Below are positions 1 to 6,368 of a stretch of 15,262 nt of DNA, piece after piece. The position numbers and the translations under genes are program-made. Within the stretch, counting starts at the first letter, position 1, and every line of letters starts with the position of its first letter. Below the pieces are notes generated by a model that worked only from the letters and a program-made list of their open reading frames with translations, made no database searches and was not told the DNA's origin. The stretch is from CAYYOS01 sp964473355 (GTDB lineage: Bacteria; Pseudomonadota; Gammaproteobacteria; Burkholderiales; REEB80), in assembly GCA_964473355.1 (NCBI GenBank), contig CAYYOS010000054.1, positions 1-15,262 of the forward strand, read 5' to 3'.

Positions 1-174
1 TTTTATGGTATCCCATAATTTTAAGTCCGAATACGTCAATAGCTCGTTAAAGCATGCAAGCTCGGCGTCGTTTAAGTCTGCGTAGTGCTGGTCTACGAAT
101 CGTCCCAGCAGTAGATCGAGCTCCAGTAAGCCACGGCGGCAGCGCCATTTCGTGCGCGCCAAATCATCATTCAT
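1..174 (-). CDS. sdhE: SdhE, FAD assembly factor for succinate dehydrogenase (3' end outside the window)
   Basis: SdhE is a small cytosolic protein that promotes covalent attachment of FAD to the SdhA flavoprotein. Reading the minus strand from the ATG at 174 gives 58 codons with no stop before the window edge, beginning MNDDLARTKWRCRRG. The family hallmark RGxxELD is present as RGLLELD (about residues 14-20), followed by the usual acidic helical segment and an F-x-x-LL-x-Y-x-D-x-xLW pattern near residues 43-54. The family is normally 80-95 residues, so roughly the last third is missing because the window ends. Its ATG overlaps the sdhB TGA stop by four bases (ATGA), which implies translational coupling and places it as the last visible gene of the sdh operon. 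The identification rests on the motif and the location together. Confidence 0.9.
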   Translation of the reverse strand, partial: MNDDLARTKWRCRRGLLELDLLLGRFVDQHYADLNDAELACFNELLTYSDLKLWDTIK

Positions 175-866
175 ACACTACGTTTAACCAACAGCGCTTT
201 AATCTTTCCAATTGCACGGGTTGGATTTAAATTTTTGGGGCAAACTTCCACGCAATTCATAATACTATGGCACCGGAACAGACGATAGGGATCTTCTAGA
301 TTATCTAGGCGGCTATTGGTATCTTGGTCACGGCTGTCCGCTATAAAGCGATACGCTTGGAGTAACCCCGCCGGCCCGACAAATTTGTCGGGATTCCACC
401 AAAAAGAGGGGCACGCTGTAGAGCAGCACGCGCACAAAATACATTCGTACAAACCATCCAACTCCGCCCGCTCTTCGGGCGATTGTAAGCGTTCAATTTC
501 CGGCTCGGGATCATGATTAATCAAATAAGGCTTAATCGAGCGGTATTGCTTAAAAAAAAGCGATAGGTCGACTATTAAATCACGAATCACCGGCATACCC
601 GGCAAAGGTCGCAGCGTCACGGGTTCTTTTAGGTCGGAGAGCGGGGTGACGCAAGCCAGGCCGTTGCGGCCATTGATATTCATGGCATCTGAGCCGCACA
701 CACCTTCACGGCAGGAACGTCGCACGCTTAAGGTTTCGTCCTTTTCCTTAATTAGCAAAATAGCGTCAAGCAACATCTTGCCGCCGGGGTCTATCGCCAG
801 ATCGTAGGTCTGCATATAGGGTTGACGATCGACTTCGGGGTTATAGCGATAAATTGAAAAGCGCAT
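171..866 (-). CDS. sdhB: Succinate dehydrogenase iron-sulfur subunit SdhB
   Basis: SdhB carries electrons from the SdhA flavin to quinone through three iron-sulfur clusters. The 231-residue protein has all expected ligands. The [2Fe-2S] set is C52, C57, D60 and C72 in CREGVCGSD; the aspartate third ligand is as in the E. coli enzyme. The [4Fe-4S] and [3Fe-4S] ligands lie in CILCACCSTACPSFWW (C142, C145, C148, C152) and in C199, C205 and C209 of RCHSIMNCVEVCP. Length matches the family (about 230-240). The ATG at 866 follows the sdhA stop by 16 bases, with a loosely spaced AGGG upstream. The stop overlaps the sdhE start. Nothing is missing or broken. Confidence 0.97.
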   Translation of the reverse strand: MRFSIYRYNPEVDRQPYMQTYDLAIDPGGKMLLDAILLIKEKDETLSVRRSCREGVCGSDAMNINGRNGLACVTPLSDLKEPVTLRPLPGMPVIRDLIVDLSLFFKQYRSIKPYLINHDPEPEIERLQSPEERAELDGLYECILCACCSTACPSFWWNPDKFVGPAGLLQAYRFIADSRDQDTNSRLDNLEDPYRLFRCHSIMNCVEVCPKNLNPTRAIGKIKALLVKRSV

Positions 867-882
867 GAGCTATTACCCTGCT

Positions 883-2640
883 TTAATAGGTTCTCGCCTT
901 AGGCGAAAAAGATGCAACGGTTAATGGTTTTAATCTAACCGGCTTATAGTCCAGCCGTGCATCCTCGGAAAAATACAAACTGTGTTTTAGCCAATGCTCG
1001 TCATCGCGCTCGGGAAAATCCGCTCTGGCGTGCGCCCCCCGGCTTTCTCGCCGAGCCAAGGCTGAGACCAGCGTTGCTTTGGCGACTTCAACTAAATTTT
1101 CCAGCTCCAGCGCTTCGATGCGCGCGGTGTTAAATATTCTACTGTGGTCTTGTAAACAGATGTGTTGCAGGCGTTCTTCGATTGCATGCACGGCATTGAT
1201 GCCTTTTGTGAGCAATTCGGAATTACGGAATACGCCACAGTGCTGGTGCATCGCTGTTCGTAATTCGTTATATAAAGTGTGCAGTGATTCGCCCGCACCG
1301 CGCCGTTGCCACCGGGCAAGCCGGGCCGCTGAAATCTCCAACGCGTTTTCCGGCAAGGGACGAGGAAAGGGGTTTTCGCCAAGATACTGCAGCATGTGTC
1401 TTGCCGCTGCCCGCCCAAAGACGACCAAGTCTAGTAAGGAATTCCCGCCTAAGCGATTAGCCCCATGTACCGAAACGCAGGCACATTCGCCTACCGCATA
1501 TAAGCCAGGAACAGCCTCTTCGGGTCCGAAACGTGCCGGTGCCACAACTTGACCATGTAAGTTAGCAGGAATGCCGCCCATCATGTAATGAACCGTGGGC
1601 ACCACGGGGATGGGCGTATTAATTGGATCGAGGCCGGAGAATTTCATTGCAAGATCGCGAATACCGGGTAGGCGTGCCTGAATTAGCCTCGCGCCGAGAT
1701 GATCTATTTTCAACAACACCGTATCGCCAGCTGGTCCGCAACCTCGGCCTTCGACAATTTCGGTCGCCACGGCTCGGGACACCACGTCGCGACTGGCTAA
1801 ATCTTTAGCATTCGGCGCGTAGCGTTCCATAAAACGTTCGCCATTTTTGTTGATGAGATATCCGCCCTCCCCGCGCGCGCCTTCAGTAATCAGAACACCC
1901 ACCTGGGGAATCCCAGTGGGATGTATCTGCCAAAATTCCATATCCTGCAGCGGTATGCCAGCACGCGCCGCCATACCTAATCCGTCCCCCGTGTTAATGA
2001 GTGCGTTGGTGGAATGTTGAAACACGCGACCGGCACCGCCAGTAGCAAGAAGTGTGGCACGGGCCTCAATAAAAATCGGCTCCCCCGTCTCAATTTCCAA
2101 CATAGATACGCCTAAAACGTAACCGCTTTCGTCCTTTATTAGATCTAGCGCAAAACACTCGTCGAAAAAATGCGTTTTGGCTTCAATGTTGCGTTGATAT
2201 AAGGTGTGCAGCATGCTATGCCCGGTGCGATCAGCAGCAGCACAAGTGCGAATCGCTTGCTCGCCGCCAAAGTGCTTGGATTGGCCGCCAAACGCGCGCT
2301 GATAAATTTTGCCATTTTCCAAACGCGAGAAAGGCAGGCCGTAATGCTCTAGCTCGTAGACCGCTTCTGCGGCATTGCGGCACATAAATTCAATGGCGTC
2401 TTGATCGCCTAAAAAATCTGAACCTTTAACCGTGTCGTACATGTGCCAATGCCAGTTGTCCTCGGTGACATTGCCCAGCGCCGCCGTGATACCGCCCTGC
2501 GCCGAAACGGTATGGGAGCGCGTCGGGAACACTTTTGAAACCACCGCAACTTTTAATTGCGCGCGCGCCAAATGAAGCGCCGCCATGAGCCCGCCGCCGC
2601 CGCCGCCAATAATGACGGCATCGAAACTGCGTTTATTCAT
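883..2640 (-). CDS. sdhA: Succinate dehydrogenase flavoprotein subunit SdhA
   Basis: SdhA oxidises succinate to fumarate using covalently bound FAD. The 585-residue protein starts with the dinucleotide-binding strand FDAVIIGGG. It carries RSHTVSAQGG with H43 as the FAD-attachment histidine, WHMYDTVKGSD, the substrate-site HPTGI and TEGARGEGG motifs, GRGCGP, HYMMGGIP and HGANRLGGNSLLDLVVFGR, and the C-terminal SRGAHARADFPERDD. It ends in KARTY, as in E. coli. I chose the ATG at 2640 because it overlaps the sdhD stop as ATGA and gives the normal length (E. coli about 588). An ATG two codons upstream (2646) is a possible alternative. The frame stays open to 2766, but that extra part lies inside sdhD and looks nothing like an SdhA N-terminus. 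The glycine loop is encoded by a run of GGC codons. Confidence 0.97.
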   Translation of the reverse strand: MNKRSFDAVIIGGGGGGLMAALHLARAQLKVAVVSKVFPTRSHTVSAQGGITAALGNVTEDNWHWHMYDTVKGSDFLGDQDAIEFMCRNAAEAVYELEHYGLPFSRLENGKIYQRAFGGQSKHFGGEQAIRTCAAADRTGHSMLHTLYQRNIEAKTHFFDECFALDLIKDESGYVLGVSMLEIETGEPIFIEARATLLATGGAGRVFQHSTNALINTGDGLGMAARAGIPLQDMEFWQIHPTGIPQVGVLITEGARGEGGYLINKNGERFMERYAPNAKDLASRDVVSRAVATEIVEGRGCGPAGDTVLLKIDHLGARLIQARLPGIRDLAMKFSGLDPINTPIPVVPTVHYMMGGIPANLHGQVVAPARFGPEEAVPGLYAVGECACVSVHGANRLGGNSLLDLVVFGRAAARHMLQYLGENPFPRPLPENALEISAARLARWQRRGAGESLHTLYNELRTAMHQHCGVFRNSELLTKGINAVHAIEERLQHICLQDHSRIFNTARIEALELENLVEVAKATLVSALARRESRGAHARADFPERDDEHWLKHSLYFSEDARLDYKPVRLKPLTVASFSPKARTY

Positions 2641-2981
2641 TGCCATAAAATTTGTGCGGCCCACAGCGTATAGAACACCAATAACAAGATAACTAAGACT
2701 TGCAGGGTGAGGCGCGCGGGGGTGTAGCGCACGTAATCCATTAGCACGTCCCGCATGCCTATCCATGCATGAAAAGCCATGCTTAAGAAAAACAGGAAAC
2801 TAAGAAATCGCAGCCATGGATGACGTATAAAATCTTGCCACGCCTGAAAAGAAACCGGTGTATTGCTTAGTACAAAAATAACGAAAATCACTATGTACGC
2901 CGTCATTACTATCGCGGTGATCCGCTGCGCCAGCCAATCGCGCAGCCCATAGTGCGCGCCGCTAACAGACCGGGCTACCAT
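2637..2981 (-). CDS. sdhD: Succinate dehydrogenase membrane anchor subunit SdhD
   Basis: SdhD is one of two membrane anchors that bind heme b and quinone in complex II. The 114-residue protein has three hydrophobic segments (about 20-39, 56-77 and 90-112). The heme-ligand motif HAWIG begins at H71, the same number as in E. coli SdhD. It is followed by MRDVLMDYV, with D82 and Y83 at the quinone-site positions. The N-terminal YGLRDWLAQRITA segment is also typical. The ATG at 2981 lies inside the end of sdhC (7-base overlap), and the stop overlaps the sdhA ATG by four bases, so expression of the subunits is probably coupled. Confidence 0.95.
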   Translation of the reverse strand: MVARSVSGAHYGLRDWLAQRITAIVMTAYIVIFVIFVLSNTPVSFQAWQDFIRHPWLRFLSFLFFLSMAFHAWIGMRDVLMDYVRYTPARLTLQVLVILLLVFYTLWAAQILWQ

Positions 2982-3346
2982 AATTTAAACCCGACCCACA
3001 AGGTAATGCCCAGGCTTAGTGCCAGTACTGCCAGGCTGGTATTTTTTGCACTATCACGCTCGCTGGCCAGATCAACGTCCAGCAACAGATAGCGCAAACC
3101 CGCAAACAAATGATGCAGGAACGCCCAAGTTAAAGCGAGGAGCAAGATTTTGCTAAGCGGGCCGAAATTAAAGATTTGCTCGAATTCTGTTTTCCCTTCC
3201 AAGCTTTCCTGCAGCGCCCACAAAGCTAAGGGAATAGCAACAAAAAGAAGGACGCCGGAGACGCGATGCAAAATAGAAACCAAACCAGATAATGGCAGCG
3301 CAATCTGCGCGAGGTTTAAAAAAACCGGGCGCTTGTTTTTAGCCAT
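2975..3346 (-). CDS. sdhC: Succinate dehydrogenase cytochrome b556 subunit SdhC
   Basis: SdhC is the large membrane anchor of complex II, providing a heme b ligand and part of the ubiquinone site. The 123-residue protein begins with the family opening NKRPVFLNL. It has SILHRVSG, where S24 and R28 correspond to the quinone-site serine and arginine of E. coli SdhC. LHHLFAGLRYLLLD follows, in which H79 aligns with the E. coli heme-ligand histidine H84. Three hydrophobic segments are visible (about 29-48, 64-86 and 102-121). It starts six bases after the malic enzyme stop, which supports a shared transcript, and overlaps sdhD by seven bases. Confidence 0.95.
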   Translation of the reverse strand: MAKNKRPVFLNLAQIALPLSGLVSILHRVSGVLLFVAIPLALWALQESLEGKTEFEQIFNFGPLSKILLLALTWAFLHHLFAGLRYLLLDVDLASERDSAKNTSLAVLALSLGITLWVGFKLW

Positions 3347-3352
3347 CTTAGC

Positions 3353-4552
3353 TTAGACGGCGCCCACGGCCCGCTGGACGCTTGAGGAGACATACTCACG
3401 CAACCTCGGGTCAAACGGCTTGGGCAAAATATAGCCCTTGCCGAAACTTAGTTCGGTCAAGCCGTACGCCTGCAACACCGATGGGGGCACGGGCTCCTTT
3501 GCTAATGCGCTTAAGGCTTCGACTGCAGCAATGAGCATGGCTTGCGTGACTTTCTTAGCGCGGGCATCCAGCGCGCCGCGAAAAATAAAAGGGAATCCCA
3601 AGACGTTATTTACTTGATTGGGAAAATCCGACCGCCCCGTAGCCATGACGATATCGTCGCGTGCGGCCTTTGCGACATCCGGTAAAATTTCCGGATCGGG
3701 ATTGGCCAGCGCAAACACCACTGGACGTGGCGCCATGGTCTTAAGCATCGCTGGGGTGAGTAAGTTGGCGCCAGAAACGCCAATAAACACATCCGCATTT
3801 TGCAATGCGTCGCTTAATGTTATCTCTGATGTATCTACTGCAAATTCTTGTTTATATTTATTAATATCTTTTCTGTTTTTATTGATAACACCTTTACTGT
3901 CCACGACTAAAATGCGTTTAGGGTCAGCGCCCAACGCAATTGCCAAGCGCATGGAAGCCAGGCCTGCCGCCCCCGCTCCCAAGCAGACTATACGCACTTC
4001 GGGTAATTTCTTTCGCTGAATTTCTAGGGCGTTGATAAGTCCCGCGCATATGATCACCGCCGTGCCATGCTGGTCATCATGAAAAACCGGGATATCTAAG
4101 CGCTCGCGCAAGGCAGCTTCAATTTCAAAGCAGTGCGGCGCCGCGATATCCTCCAGGTTTATTCCGCCAAAGGTGGGGGCAATATTTACAACGGTCTCGA
4201 TAAAACTCTGGGTGTCGGGCGCCGTGATTTCAATATCAAATACATCAATCCCGGCAAAGCGCTTAAACAGCACGGCCTTGCCTTCCATCACGGGTTTCGC
4301 CGCCAACGCGCCTAAATTGCCCAGACCTAAAATAGCAGTACCATCTGTAATCACGGCTATCAAGTTGCCCTTGTTGGTGTAGCGGTAAGCGTTTTCCGGA
4401 GCGCGATGTATTTCCCTAACGGGCTCTGCTACGCCTGGTGTGTAGGCCAAGGCCAGATCTTGGGCAGTCTCGCAGGCCTTGGTGGATTCCACGCAAAGCT
4501 TCCCAGGTGTGGGGAATTGATGATATGCCAGCGCCTCAGCTTTTAGGTCCAT
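3353..4552 (-). CDS. Malic enzyme (oxaloacetate-decarboxylating malate dehydrogenase), short form without PTA domain
   Basis: This enzyme should oxidatively decarboxylate malate to pyruvate and CO2 with NAD(P)+. The 399-residue protein has the MaeB-type landmarks: YHQFPTPGK, AYTPGVAEP, YTNKGNLIAVITDGTA with the conserved tyrosine and lysine, FKRFAGIDVFDIE, PTFGGINLEDI, and the metal and substrate segment FHDDQHGTA (about residues 162-170). After these come the Rossmann loop CLGAGAAG and the ATGRSDFPNQVNN motif. It stops after the malic enzyme core. The roughly 330-residue phosphotransacetylase-like extension of E. coli MaeB is absent, as in many short bacterial malic enzymes. The ATG at 4552 has AGAAGG five bases upstream. 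Six bases separate its stop from sdhC, so it appears to head the sdh operon. Cofactor preference (NAD or NADP) cannot be read reliably here. The DNA at 3841-3900 is strikingly AT-rich. Confidence 0.93.
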   Translation of the reverse strand: MDLKAEALAYHQFPTPGKLCVESTKACETAQDLALAYTPGVAEPVREIHRAPENAYRYTNKGNLIAVITDGTAILGLGNLGALAAKPVMEGKAVLFKRFAGIDVFDIEITAPDTQSFIETVVNIAPTFGGINLEDIAAPHCFEIEAALRERLDIPVFHDDQHGTAVIICAGLINALEIQRKKLPEVRIVCLGAGAAGLASMRLAIALGADPKRILVVDSKGVINKNRKDINKYKQEFAVDTSEITLSDALQNADVFIGVSGANLLTPAMLKTMAPRPVVFALANPDPEILPDVAKAARDDIVMATGRSDFPNQVNNVLGFPFIFRGALDARAKKVTQAMLIAAVEALSALAKEPVPPSVLQAYGLTELSFGKGYILPKPFDPRLREYVSSSVQRAVGAV

Positions 4553-4654
4553 GTTGGCCTTCTAAAAACCCAGGTAGTCACGCTGAACCGCCAAAAACTA
4601 GCCTACGGAGCTGTACAGCGGGCGCTTTTAAAACGATAATTAAACGACGCGAAA

Positions 4655-4674
4655 TTGCCGACGTCATTCGGCAA
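4655..4674. repeat. Inverted repeat upstream of the malic enzyme-sdh operon
   Basis: The perfect 7-base arms TTGCCGA and TCGGCAA are separated by six bases. The repeat lies about 100 bases before the malic enzyme start and about 100 bases before the divergent lipoprotein gene. No T-run follows on either strand, so it is not a clear terminator. It could be a regulator site or an RNA hairpin in the operon leader. The rest of the 4553-4774 gap shows no convincing gene, and no promoter that I would call with confidence. Confidence 0.35.
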
Positions 4675-4774
4675 GTAAGAGCTTGGAAATAACGCTGCAC
4701 GGGTCCTGAAGTAATTATTTTTTTATATTTTTTCATGACTACACATTGACCAGCCAAACGATGAGCGATGAGAT

Positions 4775-5149
4775 ATGAAAAGAATTTTAGCCGCAACCGT
4801 ATTAACTATACTCTCAGGGTGCCAGGTTTCACAAGTTACGCCCGCACAAAAAGCACAGCCCTTAAGCGCTTCGGCTGCAAGACAAGAAATTGCGGCAATG
4901 ACCGAACATAGCCGGTGCGAAAACGCGCAGCAATGCCGGGTCGTCGGTGATGCCGTTAAAGCGTGTGGTGGCTTTAGTAGCTTTCTCGCGTATTCCAGCG
5001 TGGGCACAAACGAGGCGGCACTTAAGGAAAAGTTACAGGCGTATTACGCCTTGCAAAAAACATCAAACGCCGAGCGCGGCTTGATATCGGACTGCGCGTT
5101 CGTGTCCCCCCCTACCCCGCGCTGCGTTAATTCTCGCTGTGTTTTTTAG
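4775..5149 (+). CDS. Small cysteine-rich lipoprotein of unknown function
   Basis: I do not recognise a named family. The 124-residue protein opens with MKRILAATVLTILSGC, a short lipoprotein signal with lipobox LSGC, so C16 would be lipidated after cleavage and the protein held at the cell envelope. A low-complexity Ala/Gln/Ser linker follows (about 17-40). The rest carries six further cysteines (C48, C54, C64, C107, C117, C122), enough for three disulfides, which fits a periplasm-facing fold. Spacing includes the patterns C-x5-C-x9-CGG and PPTPRC-x4-C at the end. The residue after the lipid cysteine is Gln rather than Asp, compatible with outer-membrane sorting in enterobacterial rules. The Shine-Dalgarno sequence is weak. 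The gene ends 10 bases from the convergent KTSC gene, with no obvious terminator between them. Confidence 0.75.
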   Translation: MKRILAATVLTILSGCQVSQVTPAQKAQPLSASAARQEIAAMTEHSRCENAQQCRVVGDAVKACGGFSSFLAYSSVGTNEAALKEKLQAYYALQKTSNAERGLISDCAFVSPPTPRCVNSRCVF

Positions 5150-5159
5150 CTCACCCGAC

Positions 5160-5447
5160 CTAATAATTAACGTCGCCCTCTATTTTTGTAGCGGGGAAAT
5201 TGTCGCGAATATGGGCATTAAAAAAACTGCCTTTTGAAGCGGCGGCAAGCAGACCTCGATAGATGCGTAGCGGAACGCCGAAATATTGGTACACGCCACC
5301 GTTAGAAAATTCCGCCTCTAAAATACTGAGCTGATGGTCAAAACCGATGGCCCGCAAACTGCTAGATTTGACGGGTTGGCGTTTAATAGAAGTTCCCTCT
5401 TGATAAATCGAAAAATATAAACCTTTTGATGCAATCACGTCACACAT
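5160..5447 (-). CDS. KTSC-domain protein
   Basis: The 95-residue protein is mostly a KTSC domain (about residues 24-88). This small fold also occurs at the C-terminus of some lysyl-tRNA synthetases and as stand-alone bacterial proteins of unknown function. Supporting features are VKSSSLRAIGFD, the strand LEAEFSNGGVYQYFGVP with the typical Y-x-Y motif (YQY), and the AASKGSFFNAHIRD segment. The first 20 residues, MCDVIASKGLYFSIYQEG, are not part of the domain as I know it. A start further downstream is therefore possible, although no better in-frame ATG is apparent. The Shine-Dalgarno sequence is weak. The gene is transcribed away from the exported-protein gene at 5588 and converges on the lipoprotein gene. 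Confidence 0.75.
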   Translation of the reverse strand: MCDVIASKGLYFSIYQEGTSIKRQPVKSSSLRAIGFDHQLSILEAEFSNGGVYQYFGVPLRIYRGLLAAASKGSFFNAHIRDNFPATKIEGDVNY

Positions 5448-5587
5448 TATATTTTCTTAATTAAATTGCTGTTATAGATGTTTAAACCGTAACTTACATT
5501 TGCCACGGCAACTTTTAGAATGGGTCACAAGCTCAAAGTACAGAGCCTAAGCTTATTTTTCTCAAACCAAAAAAGGAATTTGCTATT

Positions 5588-5920
5588 ATGACTTCTTCTA
5601 AAAAAATTGTAGCCGCAACACTCTCTATCGTTGCCTTAGGCATGACTGCACCAGTACTCGCTGATGCACAGTCGGGATTAGTGAACGTAGACGTTAGCAA
5701 TGTCGCGAACAACATCGCAAAAAATATTAGCGTGGATGTTAGCCAAATTCCAGTGACTGTTCAGGTACCCGTTGGAATTGCTGCAAATGTTTGCGGGCTA
5801 GACGCCAACGTATTAGCTAAACAAGCTCAAGGTGGTACCGCGAATTGCGGCGCCACAACTACCTCTGTAGCACTTGATCAATTAGTGCAAAGAAAGATAA
5901 GTAGCAAAGGTCAGTCGTAA
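5588..5920 (+). CDS. Small exported protein of unknown function
   Basis: The 110-residue protein has a clear signal peptide: KK at 5-6, then the hydrophobic stretch 7-20, then VLADA with probable cleavage after A25 or A27. The mature part of about 83 residues is rich in Val, Asn and Ala. It contains an alternating pattern (NVDVSNVANNIAKN, SVDVSQIPVTVQVPV) that suggests beta strands, and two cysteines, C69 and C87, likely to form one disulfide. It resembles short hypothetical secreted proteins seen in various proteobacteria, but I cannot name a family or function. The ATG at 5588 is preceded by AAGGAA at 5573-5578, a strong ribosome site. It is a single-gene unit: a strong terminator follows 25 bases after the stop, and both neighbouring genes lie on the other strand. 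Confidence 0.75.
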   Translation: MTSSKKIVAATLSIVALGMTAPVLADAQSGLVNVDVSNVANNIAKNISVDVSQIPVTVQVPVGIAANVCGLDANVLAKQAQGGTANCGATTTSVALDQLVQRKISSKGQS

Positions 5921-5944
5921 CAACTTTTAGTGGCGATACTAAAG

Positions 5945-5966
5945 GCCCGCAGCCGCGGGCTTTTTT
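5945..5966 (+). terminator. Rho-independent terminator of the exported-protein gene
   Basis: The GC-only stem GCCCGC (5945-5950) pairs with GCGGGC (5955-5960) across the 4-base loop AGCC and is followed at once by six T (5961-5966). The stem is flanked on the left by AAAG, so the hairpin can extend. Read on the minus strand, it would be followed by only three T, so termination of the fkpB-like gene by the same hairpin is possible but weaker. Confidence 0.88.
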
Positions 5967-5984
5967 GTGGCCCACCGAATTATC

Positions 5985-6329
5985 TTAGTAAATTCCGAGT
6001 AGCTCAACTTCAAATATTAGGGTTGCATCGGGCGGTATAACGCCACCCGCGCCACGCGCCCCGTAGCCGAGTTGCGGGGGAATAGTAAGCTTGCGTACGC
6101 CACCGATTTGCATGCCTTGCACGCCCTCGTCCCAGCCCTTGATGACGCTACCCGCGCCTAGTTTAAAATTAAACGGGTCATTACGATCTTTGCTGGAATC
6201 AAACTTGGTGCCGTCAACTAGCCAACCCGTGTAATGGACGGAGACTTGTTGTCCCGCTTGCGCGCTGTTGCCGCTACCCACTGAAATGTCCTCATAAACT
6301 AAACCGCTGGGCGTTGTATTGGTTGGCAT
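5985..6329 (-). CDS. FKBP-type peptidyl-prolyl cis-trans isomerase, cytosolic single-domain
   Basis: This enzyme catalyses cis-trans isomerisation of Xaa-Pro bonds. The 114-residue protein is a single FKBP domain without signal peptide, so it should act in the cytosol. Every classic FKBP12 active-site position is kept with a constant offset of seven: Y33, F43, D44, F53, V62, I63, W66, Y89 and F106. Landmarks are VHYTGWLVDGTKFDSS, VIKGWDEGVQGM, LGYGARG and IPPDATLIFEVELL. It lacks the dimerisation domain of Mip/FkpA and the metal-binding insert of SlyD. The ATG at 6329 has TAGGAG about seven bases upstream. It lies 39 bases downstream of selO on the same strand and could be transcribed with it. 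Confidence 0.93.
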   Translation of the reverse strand: MPTNTTPSGLVYEDISVGSGNSAQAGQQVSVHYTGWLVDGTKFDSSKDRNDPFNFKLGAGSVIKGWDEGVQGMQIGGVRKLTIPPQLGYGARGAGGVIPPDATLIFEVELLGIY

Positions 6330-6368
6330 GGGTTACTCCTAAAGTCGAAAAAGCGCCATTATGCCACA

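Noticed and set aside
1079..1552. 157-codon open frame on the plus strand
   Set aside because: It is fully contained within sdhA on the other strand, with no recognisable protein features.
2641..2766. N-terminal extension of the sdhA frame (42 more residues)
   Set aside because: It lies wholly inside sdhD, has no SdhA-like sequence, and the ATG overlapping the sdhD stop gives the normal length.
4438..4692. 84-codon open frame on the plus strand and an overlapping 72-codon frame on the minus strand
   Set aside because: They overlap each other and the malic enzyme start, have no ribosome sites and show no domain-like sequence.
4712..4736. T-rich stretch resembling a terminator tail
   Set aside because: No GC-rich stem lies directly before it on the plus strand; it is just AT-rich intergenic DNA.
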